DNA of 64,000 nucleotides from Pyrinomonadaceae bacterium (GCA_019186825.1 JABARP010000012.1:259532-323531); one strand, 5' to 3'. Counted from the first letter of the stretch, positions 17,938-25,468 are shown. A program made the numbers and translations. The notes: generated by a model from the letters alone, not told the origin.

Positions 17938-18615
17938 ATGCGAAATCACAAAGTCCCGCCGGATGCGGAAGCCGCCCTCTACTTCCTCCCCGGCCAGTAC
18001 TTATTCGAAGCGTTCCGTGAGAACGGACACGGGCTGAAGGCGTTGTCCAGCGTGCAGGTGACGAGGGCGTTTCGCGATCTTCAGACCGATACCGGGTGGA
18101 TAGATCGGAGAATATTAAGGTATCGCGAAGCGACGGACGGAATCGCGATTCTCTCGTTTCTTCCAGCAGGCTCGCGAACGATCACGGTGGCGTTTCCGAA
18201 CGACCGTGTCGAGGCGCTGACCCTGCCGCTCCCGACCTTGATCCTCCTCGGGAAGGGGAAAGACTACTATCTTTGGGCGGCCGGAACTTCGAAGGTGACC
18301 CGGAGCACACGACTCGCCGTCGCTCCGTTGCCGAACATCGGCTCAGGGAAGATCTGCTTCGGGAAAAACGAGGTGCCGGAGACACATCCGTCCGCGCTTA
18401 CCACCATCTGGAAGCTCATTTTCGACGCGCCGTTCAACGGCGACCATTCGGCGGGGCGGTGCCAAACGGAGGACGACGTTCGCGACCTGCTCGCGAAGTT
18501 GGCCGCTGACAAAGTGAAGAAGTTTCCAACGCCGCAATTAATCATGTCGTCGAGCACCGTCGAGGACGCGTGGGAAAGCATAGTCGAACGTACCCGATAC
18601 GACAGTCGGTTTTAG
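17938..18615 (+). CDS. E2-like protein, PRTRC system protein B
   Basis: The 225-residue protein matches the pattern of PRTRC protein B (Prok-E2_D family). An N-terminal third carries the ALYFLPGQYLFE strand; the central E2-like sheet includes ILRYREATDGIAILSFLPAG and LTLPLPTLILLGKGKDYYLWA; then NIGSGKICFG places Cys140 where the catalytic cysteine of E2-like enzymes is expected. In the family this protein is thought to accept the ubiquitin-like protein from the E1-like ThiF protein. The ATG at 17938 is 13 bases after the ERF stop. Cys140 as nucleophile is inferred from position, not tested. Confidence 0.75.
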   Translation: MRNHKVPPDAEAALYFLPGQYLFEAFRENGHGLKALSSVQVTRAFRDLQTDTGWIDRRILRYREATDGIAILSFLPAGSRTITVAFPNDRVEALTLPLPTLILLGKGKDYYLWAAGTSKVTRSTRLAVAPLPNIGSGKICFGKNEVPETHPSALTTIWKLIFDAPFNGDHSAGRCQTEDDVRDLLAKLAADKVKKFPTPQLIMSSSTVEDAWESIVERTRYDSRF

Positions 18616-18628
18616 CACCGATTTTCTT

Positions 18629-19288
18629 ATGTCATCGAACCTCTTCGTTCCACCAAAACTTGTGGGGCATCGCATCGCTGCGTCTGAAAATGACCCGATC
18701 GAAGCCGCGTTGTACGAATACCTTCTGGCCGGAAACGGGTTGTTCGTTCGGGCTAGACGCCGGGAGTTCGCCGTGTCGTTACCGGTCTGCACCCGGAAGA
18801 TCGTCGGACTCACGAACCAAACAGTGGGAATCTGGTGGACAACAAGGACGAAGATACGCGCGTCGTTGTGGAGCGAGATCTTGCAGCACAGTCAGAAAAC
18901 GCATACTTCGTCTTGTTTCAAGGAAGAAGTCTACCTGATCTATTGGGATAGACTTCTCGGCGCTTGGCGGTGGCGGGCTTCGGGCCGCGACAGCAATTGG
19001 GCATCGACGATCGCGGACGACAGCTTGCCCGAGTACGTGGAGTGCTGCATCGAACTGCACACCCACCCGCCCGGGGCTTTGAGCTTCAGCGCGGCAGACG
19101 ACCGCGACGAACTCGGAAAGTTCCGCATCTTCGCGATCCTCATCGATGTCCACGATAAGCCAAAGATACGGTTCCGCTGCGGCGTCTACGAACATCTTGT
19201 CCCGATCCCCGCCGCATGGGTCAGCGAGATGCCGGACGGCATCGTCGACCTCAACGAGATCGAGGCGCTTGTGGAGATGTTGTCGTGA
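18629..19288 (+). CDS. JAB/JAMM metalloprotease, PRTRC system protein A
   Basis: The 219-residue protein has a full JAMM zinc signature H-x-H-x7-S-x2-D: His144, His146, Ser154, Asp157 (ELHTHPPGALSFSAADD). A candidate catalytic glutamate is Glu99 or Glu100 (FKEEVYLIYW). JAMM peptidases remove ubiquitin-like proteins from conjugates or trim their C-termini. In PRTRC sets protein A is the matching peptidase for protein C. All zinc ligands are intact, so activity is expected. The stop overlaps the GTG start of the ThiF gene (GTGA). Confidence 0.85.
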   Translation: MSSNLFVPPKLVGHRIAASENDPIEAALYEYLLAGNGLFVRARRREFAVSLPVCTRKIVGLTNQTVGIWWTTRTKIRASLWSEILQHSQKTHTSSCFKEEVYLIYWDRLLGAWRWRASGRDSNWASTIADDSLPEYVECCIELHTHPPGALSFSAADDRDELGKFRIFAILIDVHDKPKIRFRCGVYEHLVPIPAAWVSEMPDGIVDLNEIEALVEMLS

Positions 19289-20133
19289 ACCGGATAGATC
19301 TCAGCTTCGCGAACGCGGGCGTCGTGATGCCCAAAGAACATAACAAACTCCGGATCATACAGGTCGGTGCGGGCGGAACGGGATCGTTCGCGGCACTCGC
19401 CATCGCCCGGTTCCTGTACGAGCTGAAAGAGTCGGGAAAGGCAGCCGAAATGCTCATCATCGATCCGGATGTGGTCGAGGCCGGAAATATACCCCGAAGC
19501 AATTTCTGCGCTGCGGAGATAGGGAGTTTCAAGGCCCAGACTCTAGCGACTCGCATCGCGCTCGCGTGGGGGCTGGAATGCGGCTACGCGAACGAGAGAT
19601 TCGACGCCGAGGCGCATCTGAAGCAATCGTCGGGCGACTACCGCAACCTCACTGTGATCGTCGGTTGCGTGGACAACCACCTCGCGAGGCGCGAGATGCA
19701 CCTGGCCGTCGAAAAGCATCAGGGCTATAGATCGGACGACGCGCCGAACATCTGGTGGATCGACGGCGGTAACGGGAGATTCTCCGGGCAGGTACTTATC
19801 GGCTCGAACGCGAAGCCGATGAAAGCCGTGAAGCTCTTCGTTGGTTCCAGCATCTGCCGATCCCTGCCCGCTCCGTCATTAGTTCATCCGGAGCTGCTGA
19901 CGGACTTGGAAAAAGCGACTAGGCCGATCACCCAAGTCTCGTGCCCGGACCGCGTTCGACTCGGAGAGCAGAGCCTGAATGTGAATCAGCGGGTCGCGGT
20001 CGAGATCGGCGAGATGCTCTCGGCAATGTTCCTTACACGAAATCTCCGACGCTTCGCGACCTACTTCGATCTCGAGACGGGGACGAGCCGTTCACTCTAC
20101 TGCACTCCGGATCAGATCGAATCAGCGACCTGA
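19285..20133 (+). CDS. E1-like ThiF/HesA protein of the PRTRC system
   Basis: The 282-residue adenylating enzyme has an N-terminal nucleotide loop VGAGGTGS (27-34), LIIDPDVVEAGNIPRSNF (Asp60, Asn68, Arg71) and a conserved Lys83, all hallmarks of E1/MoeB/ThiF enzymes that adenylate the C-terminus of ubiquitin-like proteins. Asp130 (GCVDN) completes the site. Cys220 in QVSCPDR is a good candidate for the thioester cysteine. The start is GTG 19285, coupled to the JAB stop; a longer in-frame start at 19216 lies wholly inside the JAB gene and is rejected. With proteins C, B and A it completes the conjugation set. Confidence 0.9.
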   Translation: MNRIDLSFANAGVVMPKEHNKLRIIQVGAGGTGSFAALAIARFLYELKESGKAAEMLIIDPDVVEAGNIPRSNFCAAEIGSFKAQTLATRIALAWGLECGYANERFDAEAHLKQSSGDYRNLTVIVGCVDNHLARREMHLAVEKHQGYRSDDAPNIWWIDGGNGRFSGQVLIGSNAKPMKAVKLFVGSSICRSLPAPSLVHPELLTDLEKATRPITQVSCPDRVRLGEQSLNVNQRVAVEIGEMLSAMFLTRNLRRFATYFDLETGTSRSLYCTPDQIESAT

Positions 20134-20148
20134 AGGAAGCGATAAGTT

Positions 20149-20478
20149 ATGTCGAGGCTTCTCACCGAAGAGCTTAGTAGATCTCTACCAAAACTGCGTG
20201 CTCAGGAGAGGTCGGAGGACCCAATCGTTCACGCGATCTTCTTCTTTCCATTGAGCGATTGGAAATGGTTCGTGACGGAAGGGGAACGGAACGGGAACGA
20301 TGTGACTTTTTTCGGCTATGTGGAAGGCTTTGAGGCCGAACTGGGCCATTTTACTTTAAGCGAACTCGGAGGCGTGGATATCGACGGGTTCAAGATCGAA
20401 CGCGTTGAGGATTTCGAGCCAGCACCGTTGCAACACTGCCTCGAACTCCACTCTGGCAGATCGAGAACAAGCGGTTGA
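20149..20478 (+). CDS. DUF2958 domain protein
   Basis: The 109-residue protein matches DUF2958: an N-terminal LLTEELSRSLPKLRAQE, then DPIVHAIFFFPLSDWKWFVTEG, FFGYVEGFEAELGHFTLSEL and a final IERVEDFEPAPL. DUF2958 proteins are typical of conjugative elements and plasmids and have no known function. It follows the ThiF gene by 15 bases and precedes the coiled-coil gene by 12, so it is part of the same unit. The last residues (SGRSRTSG) look unstructured. Confidence 0.82.
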   Translation: MSRLLTEELSRSLPKLRAQERSEDPIVHAIFFFPLSDWKWFVTEGERNGNDVTFFGYVEGFEAELGHFTLSELGGVDIDGFKIERVEDFEPAPLQHCLELHSGRSRTSG

Positions 20479-20490
20479 CGGAAGAGGCAC

Positions 20491-21921
20491 ATGGAACGTC
20501 AGCAATCAACAATTCAGGCGAATGGGCATCCGTCCATTCCGCCGACAAACTCGCTCGCGTCGTCGGTTCTGCGGAACATATTCGGACGTGGCTCACAAGA
20601 AATATCGGAAGAGCGATCCGATCACCAACGCGCCCCGGAGGACTGCGGGCGGGGGAAACAAACCGGCGCCGCAATGTCTGATTCACCAGCTTCAGCAATG
20701 GCGAGGAATGCTATTGACCGCCTTTCCGCACGAAAGGAGAGAGCAGCCGTCCGGCTTGGGATCGGCATCGACGAGGTTGAATCGCTGCCGTTCGATCTTT
20801 CGAGACTTGAGAGCGAAGGGATCTTCATGAACATCGACTGCCGCGGATTCGGCTGTCTCGTCAGGCAGTTGGAGTGGAAGGCGCTTGGCGTAAAGCTGCC
20901 GGAAGATGCGGCCGTGCGGGTCAGCCCACCACGCGCCGGGTTGCTCCCTGATGTCTATCGAAACAAGCTGATGCGCGGCGCGGCTCAGGCACACCACGCG
21001 CTGAACCGATATAGTTTCCGGTTTACGCTCTGCGAAACGGTCTGGGGGACAAGCGAGTACAAGTGGATCCCTTGGGGTGCGTTCGAGCAGTTCGAGACGG
21101 AATATCTGAAAGCGAACGAAACGCTTGCGGCGGCGAAGGCGGAGACGCTTGGGAATTACGACGACATCCTAACCGTCCTGCAAGATAGTTTCTACAAACT
21201 CGCGGAAGACTCGGCGGACCGGTTCCAGGCGACCACGAGCGAGCCTTTCGACCGGGCCGAGTTCATCAATGCGGTCGCGGCCCAGGCGATCGGGATGGTG
21301 CCGACTCCGGCGATGATCAGAGACGGTCTGACGATTGAGATGAGGCCCAAGGTGGTAATCCTGGGTTCGGAGGTGGCCGCCGAACAGAAATTGACGCGCG
21401 AATTAAGACTCGAGGCAACGCGGGCGGAAACGGAGACCCGTGCCGTCGAGATCGAAGCGAAGACCAGGAACAACATCGAGCGGCTGAAAGTGGCCGGCTT
21501 TGAGGAAGACCAGCGCCGCGAGCGAGAGGTCAAGGAACGAATACGCGATATGAAGATCGAGGCGGCCCGCCGCGAGGCGGAGGAGGCGGTCTCGCCGATC
21601 AAGGAAGGTCTGGCCCAGATCGCCGCGAGGATATGCGAAGCGGCGCAGGAGATGTCCGTGCGGCTGAAAGATGCGAACTTCGTACCGGGCAGCCTCGCGA
21701 AACGGGCCCGCCAGATGTGCGAATGGTACAGCCTCATGAACTTCACGGGTGATGACTCTCTCGAAGACGTGCTCGCCAAATTGCAGGACGCCGCCGGCCG
21801 CGAAGCCAAGCAGCGCTCCCCGGAAGAGATGCGGGACGCCCTCAACGATGTCCTGCGTGCGACCACCGTTCAGTCCAGAAAACTCCTCGACGAAGACCGA
21901 CTATCAGCCCTCGAACTCTGA
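20491..21921 (+). CDS. Coiled-coil protein of unknown function
   Basis: The 476-residue protein has three regions. Residues 1-75 look disordered. Residues 90-240 form a globular part with many aromatic residues (MNIDCRGFGCLVRQLEWKAL, RYSFRFTLCETVWGTSEYKW). From about 300 to 370 there is a long charged coiled coil (EATRAETETRAVEIEAKTR, REREVKERIRDMKIEAARRE), then a helical C-terminal domain. The layout recalls DUF3150-like proteins found beside MoxR-type ATPases, but I cannot confirm membership. The ATG at 20491 has GGAAGAGG just upstream; an internal ATG at 20674 would drop the disordered part. It lies directly before the AAA gene and may be its partner. Confidence 0.6.
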   Translation: MERQQSTIQANGHPSIPPTNSLASSVLRNIFGRGSQEISEERSDHQRAPEDCGRGKQTGAAMSDSPASAMARNAIDRLSARKERAAVRLGIGIDEVESLPFDLSRLESEGIFMNIDCRGFGCLVRQLEWKALGVKLPEDAAVRVSPPRAGLLPDVYRNKLMRGAAQAHHALNRYSFRFTLCETVWGTSEYKWIPWGAFEQFETEYLKANETLAAAKAETLGNYDDILTVLQDSFYKLAEDSADRFQATTSEPFDRAEFINAVAAQAIGMVPTPAMIRDGLTIEMRPKVVILGSEVAAEQKLTRELRLEATRAETETRAVEIEAKTRNNIERLKVAGFEEDQRREREVKERIRDMKIEAARREAEEAVSPIKEGLAQIAARICEAAQEMSVRLKDANFVPGSLAKRARQMCEWYSLMNFTGDDSLEDVLAKLQDAAGREAKQRSPEEMRDALNDVLRATTVQSRKLLDEDRLSALEL

Positions 21922-21976
21922 TTTCGGCCGTCGAGCGTGCGACCCACGATCGAAAAAATCGACAAACCAAACGAAC

Positions 21977-23596
21977 ATGACGACTACCGAACCGGACGCC
22001 AGGAGCGTCGATAGATTCCTGCGCGAACTCGACGTGCGGATAAGAGCCCGCTACCCCTTGATAGCCATCAACACATACGAGGAGGATCGGGTTCGCGAAG
22101 CTCTGATCGATCTCGTATTTCAGGAGCGGCATAAGGAGAAACCGCTGTACATCTGGAGCCGGCCCGCGGGCCTGCAGAAAGTGTTCGATCCGAAGGAGGG
22201 CATCCTTCAGAACCCAGTATCGGTCGGCGACACGGAGGACCCGGAGGGCGTTCTGGGTTTCATCTCGGAACAGAAGACGGGGCTCTTCTTGCTGTGCGAC
22301 TATGCCCCCTACATCTCCCCGTACGGTCAGGAAGATCCGTTACTGGTTCGCCGACTTCGAGAGATCGCCTGGAAGCTGAAATCCACCAAAGCGACGGTAC
22401 TGTTCGTCGCCCCGAACTTTCCCGACCTGAAGACGCTGGAAAAGGAAATAACGCAGATCGACCTCGAACTACCGAAGGAGGGCGAGATCGAGGAGTCGAT
22501 CGAGCTGCAGCTTGAGAATCTTCGATCGAGCGGGCTGGCCATCGATCTCGAGAAAGAGACGCAGGGCGCTTTGCTTCAGTCTCTCCTCGGGCTTACCGCC
22601 GGGGAGATCAGCAACGTGATCGCGAAGGCCGTGATCAGCTGCAACGGCCTCAATCGGGAATCGATCAACGTCATCCTCGAAGAGAAGAAGAACGTGATCC
22701 GCGGCAGCGGCTCGCTGACCTATGTCCATCCAGAGCCCGCGAGCAATCTCGGCGGTTATCGAGCTTTGCGATCGATTCTTGAGCGTGCCGCGTACACCTT
22801 CAGCCCGCGAGCGAAGGCCCGGCACGTCGAACCGTGCAAGGGAATACTGCTTGTCGGATTGCCCGGATGCGGAAAAGATCTTTGCAAGCGGGTCGCATCG
22901 TCGATCACCAACCGCGCCCTGCTAGATCTCGATTTCGGGTCGATCATGGGCGAGGGGGGCGGCGTCATCGGCTCGTCGGCGATGTCTATCAAGCGGGCCC
23001 TGTCGATCGCGGGGACGATCAAGGGGATCCTCGGAATCAGTGAATTCGAGAAAGCGGTCTCCGGGATGAAGTCGTCGAACAAGACCGACGGTGGTGAAAC
23101 GGCCCGGACGATCTCCTACCTGCTCAACTGGATGCAGGACAACAAGGACGTGCTCGTGTTCGCGACCGCAAACGACGTTCGCGAACTCGAATCGGAGCAG
23201 TTCCGCATCGGCCGGTTCTCTTACATCCACTTCGTCGATCTCCCTGACATGGAGGATCGGTCCGAGATCTTCAAGGTTCATTTGAAGAAACGCGAACTGG
23301 TTCCCGAACAGTTCGACCTCGAAAAGCTCGTCGATAAGAGCAAGGACTTCTCCGGAGCGGAGATCGAAGCGGCGGTGAAGGACGGCGTGCTGGAAGCTTT
23401 TATCGACGGCGACCGCCCGGCGGAAACGCGGGACATCCTCAAGGCGGTCGAGGGCATAACGCCGACCGCCCAGATGATGAGCGAGAAGATCGAGGAGATC
23501 CGCAAATGGGCTCGCAACAATATCAAAGGAGCGGCGGGCAGGACCGGCAGTCAAGCAATTGGCGGCAATCGCGGCGACCGGGTCTACGAATTTTGA
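21977..23596 (+). CDS. Ycf46-like AAA protein with degenerate Walker motifs
   Basis: The 539-residue protein starts with the family-typical RARYPLIAINTYEEDRVREAL and has an AAA module from about residue 285. The P-loop reads GLPGCGKD (294-301): the usual Ser/Thr after the lysine is Asp301. The Walker B region reads GISEFEKA (353-360) where the family normally has IDEIEKA, so Ser355 replaces the metal-binding Asp while Glu356 remains. The arginine-finger region FRIGRFSYIHFVDLP is conserved. The DNA reads cleanly and the frame is intact, so these are real substitutions. ATP hydrolysis is doubtful; a nucleotide-sensing scaffold is possible. It heads a Ycf46-Ycf35-DUF2997-radical SAM block. Confidence 0.82.
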   Translation: MTTTEPDARSVDRFLRELDVRIRARYPLIAINTYEEDRVREALIDLVFQERHKEKPLYIWSRPAGLQKVFDPKEGILQNPVSVGDTEDPEGVLGFISEQKTGLFLLCDYAPYISPYGQEDPLLVRRLREIAWKLKSTKATVLFVAPNFPDLKTLEKEITQIDLELPKEGEIEESIELQLENLRSSGLAIDLEKETQGALLQSLLGLTAGEISNVIAKAVISCNGLNRESINVILEEKKNVIRGSGSLTYVHPEPASNLGGYRALRSILERAAYTFSPRAKARHVEPCKGILLVGLPGCGKDLCKRVASSITNRALLDLDFGSIMGEGGGVIGSSAMSIKRALSIAGTIKGILGISEFEKAVSGMKSSNKTDGGETARTISYLLNWMQDNKDVLVFATANDVRELESEQFRIGRFSYIHFVDLPDMEDRSEIFKVHLKKRELVPEQFDLEKLVDKSKDFSGAEIEAAVKDGVLEAFIDGDRPAETRDILKAVEGITPTAQMMSEKIEEIRKWARNNIKGAAGRTGSQAIGGNRGDRVYEF

Positions 23597-23615
23597 GGAC
23601 GGTGTTCAAGAGGTT

Positions 23616-24014
23616 ATGAGCAAGTACATGTCATTCGAATCGCAGTCGTTTGCGAACGGCGAGCTGCTGCTCGAAGCCCTGTCGGAATTAGGATTCGCGA
23701 CCGTCGTGCAGGGTAAGGACCTGCCCTTGGACGGTTGGGACAAGCGAGCGGGGCGGACCGCCGACATCATCATTCGCCGGCGGGACGTCAAGGCTCACAA
23801 CCTTCTCGCGGACGTCGGCTTTCAGAGAACGTCGTCGGGCTACATCGCCGTGATCGACGACATGGATCTCGATCATCGCCTGGGCCGCGACTTCGTCGTG
23901 CGTTTGCAGAATCAATATCACGAAGCCGCGGCCCGGAAGATGGCGAAAAAGCTCGGCGGAACCTTGGTCAAGGAGCGGATCGGGAAAACCGTGAAGATCC
24001 GGGTCAGATTTTGA
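23616..24014 (+). CDS. DUF1257 (Ycf35-like) protein
   Basis: The 132-residue protein has DUF1257/Ycf35 features: MSKYMSFESQSF, ADIIIRRRDVKAHNLLADVGF, and SGYIAVIDDMD followed by a C-terminal LQNQYHEAAARKMAKKLGG and KIRVRF. Ycf35 is a small conserved protein of cyanobacteria and red-algal plastids, often encoded near Ycf46 and DUF2997 genes; its function is unknown. The ATG at 23616 is preceded by AGAGG. It lies 20 bases after the AAA gene and 13 before DUF2997, consistent with a single module. Confidence 0.85.
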   Translation: MSKYMSFESQSFANGELLLEALSELGFATVVQGKDLPLDGWDKRAGRTADIIIRRRDVKAHNLLADVGFQRTSSGYIAVIDDMDLDHRLGRDFVVRLQNQYHEAAARKMAKKLGGTLVKERIGKTVKIRVRF

Positions 24015-24027
24015 AGGAGCGCTACCT

Positions 24028-24222
24028 ATGGCTGAAATCGAATTCACCATCGACACCGAGACGGGGAGTTGCGAAACGAAGATCAACGGCATCCAAGGGT
24101 CATCCTGCGAGAAGACTGCCCGCCAATTAAGGGAGGTTCTCGGGACCCCGACGACGGATCGGAAGACGGCGGAGTATCACGTCACACCTGCGGTGCGGAG
24201 GCGAGTGGGCCCCCGTGAATAA
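24028..24222 (+). CDS. DUF2997 domain protein
   Basis: This 64-residue protein starts IEFTIDTETGSCETKING and has the SSCEKTARQLREVLG motif of DUF2997 (residues 3-38), with a short basic tail. DUF2997 proteins usually accompany DUF1257 and AAA or iron-sulfur proteins and have no assigned function. A good ribosome site (AAGGAG) precedes the ATG. The tail overlaps the next gene start at 24215. The next protein carries a similar segment at its own N-terminus. Confidence 0.78.
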   Translation: MAEIEFTIDTETGSCETKINGIQGSSCEKTARQLREVLGTPTTDRKTAEYHVTPAVRRRVGPRE

Positions 24223-24892
24223 CGAAGTGGTGTTCGTGCTGGAGCCGGACGCGGGACGCGTCACCGTCGAGATCTCGCAGGCTTCCGGGCAGGCGGCGAA
24301 CGATCTCGCACAAGATCTGGGTAGACGCGTAGACCTGAACTGCGCGAAGCCGGCCAGTGACACGAGATACTTGCCCGTTCTACAGCCTCACCCCGCGACC
24401 GAAGACGAATCGAAAACGGACCCTTTCTCGATCTGGCTGTACCGGCTTTACCATAACTCGGTCGTCGACGGTCCCGGCCGCCGCAGCGTCATACAGACCG
24501 CGGGATGCTCGATCCGCTGCAGGCAATGCTTCGTGCCTCAGACCCATGACCGGAAAAACGGTGCGTTAGTCCCGCTCTCGTCAATATTGAAGGAGATCAT
24601 CTCCTATGGCGCAGACCACGACGGTGTAACCATCCTCGGCGGCGAGCCGTTCGACCAACCGGAACCCGTCGCCGAACTCGTGTCGAGGTTGAAGGACCGA
24701 GGGATCCATATAACGGTTTACTCCGGATACACCATCGAGCAACTAATCGAGCGACGGGCTTCGAGTGTCGACTACATCCTCACCCATATCGACCTGCTCA
24801 TCGATGGTCCGTTCATCGGCAGCATGCGTGATGGAGCGGGCGAGTATCGAGGGTCGCGGAATCAGCGAATCGTTGGGCTGACCAATCAATAA
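24215..24892 (+). CDS. Radical-SAM-like 4Fe-4S protein with an N-terminal DUF2997-like domain
   Basis: The 225-residue protein starts at a GTG overlapping the previous gene. Residues 80-220 form a NrdG/PflA-type radical SAM domain: DGPGRRSVIQTAG, then the cluster motif C98-x3-C102-x2-C105, TILGGEPFDQ (the GGE motif that binds SAM), and DLLIDGPFI. Residues 4-39 align without gaps to the preceding DUF2997 protein (Glu, Phe, Gly, Ile, Gly, Ala and Leu at matching positions, about 7 of 36 identical), which suggests a fusion of DUF2997 to the enzyme. Such activases generate glycyl radicals or modify a partner protein; the target here is unknown and no glycyl-radical enzyme is nearby. Confidence 0.78.
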   Translation: MNNEVVFVLEPDAGRVTVEISQASGQAANDLAQDLGRRVDLNCAKPASDTRYLPVLQPHPATEDESKTDPFSIWLYRLYHNSVVDGPGRRSVIQTAGCSIRCRQCFVPQTHDRKNGALVPLSSILKEIISYGADHDGVTILGGEPFDQPEPVAELVSRLKDRGIHITVYSGYTIEQLIERRASSVDYILTHIDLLIDGPFIGSMRDGAGEYRGSRNQRIVGLTNQ

Positions 24893-24987
24893 TACCGTTG
24901 AGCAGGTGATTGATCGGCGCGAATACGTTCCGGTGGTGCAAAAACGCTCAATCAACCCCCCAAGATTCCGACCTACACCACGGTCGA

Positions 24988-25242
24988 TTATCTACTCGCC
25001 TGATTGCTACCGATTGTTCTTCGAGATCTCTGGGCGTTGCGATCCTCGTACTCCATGATGTCCAGGAGCCGATAACGAGCCTGATTGCCGATCTTGAACG
25101 CCTTCAAGTGCCGGGGGTTGGATTTGGGTAGGGCCCGAAGACGCTGGAACCTCTTGGCGATCGCGGTTTGCGTTCCGATGAGTTTCCAGCGCTCGGCCAG
25201 TTGAAGATTGTCGAGGACTTCTTGGTTCATAATTTCTTCCAC
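24988..25242 (-). CDS. Excisionase-like helix-turn-helix protein
   Basis: The 84-residue protein has a short winged-helix/HTH layout (QLAERWKLIGTQTAIAKRFQ, then KAFKIGNQARYRLLDIMEYE) like the excisionase/AlpA family, which often ends in YRxxDIxxYE. Such small proteins direct excision or regulate islands. It is the only clearly supported gene of the island on the minus strand, transcribed towards the PRTRC block. The GTG at 25242 is chosen because GGAGA precedes it at good spacing; the in-frame ATG at 25230 is an alternative. No integrase is seen next to it. Confidence 0.6.
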   Translation of the reverse strand: MEEIMNQEVLDNLQLAERWKLIGTQTAIAKRFQRLRALPKSNPRHLKAFKIGNQARYRLLDIMEYEDRNAQRSRRTIGSNQASR

Positions 25243-25389
25243 TCACTCTCCAAGTTCCCCTTCGCAAGAGCCGTGCCTCGTGAGACCTGGCGATCATGGC
25301 CAAGTCATCCGTTGTTCCGTTCAACCTCTCCGTCCGTATCCCAGCGACCTCCAAAGCAGTACTTGCATCGATGCCGATGCTCGTAGGTT

Positions 25390-25425
25390 GGGTAGACCCA
25401 TGGCAATCTACCCGAAAATCTACCC
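25390..25425. repeat. CTACCC direct repeats near the right end of the island
   Basis: AATCTACCC occurs twice (25405-25413 and 25417-25425; period 12), with an inverted GGGTAGA at 25390-25396. At the left end CTACC occurs at 7770-7774 and 7781-7785 (period 11). The matching composition and spacing suggest recombinase-binding repeats at the two ends, but no exact core duplication could be found. Confidence 0.35.
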
Positions 25426-25444
25426 AAAACAGCAAAACGGCAAC

Positions 25445-25468
25445 AAAAACGGGCTAAATTTAGCCCGT
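25445..25468 (-). terminator. Rho-independent terminator of tRNA-Leu (minus strand)
   Basis: The palindrome ACGGGCTAAATTTAGCCCGT (25449-25468) is followed on the minus strand by TTTTTG. It lies 55 bases downstream of the tRNA-Leu 3' end and has the right orientation to end its transcript. Confidence 0.7.

Larger units (their letters stand above)
7765..25430. mobile_element. PRTRC-type integrated island (approximate limits)
   Basis: Nineteen densely packed genes, all but one on the + strand, carry plasmid or phage-like functions: TOPRIM/zinc-ribbon protein, adenine methyltransferase, Strawberry-notch helicase, ERF annealing protein, PRTRC proteins, DUF2958 and an excisionase-like HTH protein. 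The flanks are ordinary chromosomal genes (a terminator at 7735-7759 on the left, tRNA-Leu at 25523-25609 on the right). Short CTACC direct repeats occur at both proposed ends (7770-7785; 25405-25425). No integrase, relaxase, transposase or partition gene is visible, so the element may be decayed, mobilised in trans, or only part of a larger element. No copy of the tRNA 3' end was found at the left end, so tRNA-targeted integration is not supported. Confidence 0.6.

Noticed and set aside
19216..19284. Longer ThiF start within the JAB gene
   Set aside because: It adds Arg-rich residues in a shifted frame of the JAB gene; GTG 19285 overlapping the JAB stop is the natural coupled start.
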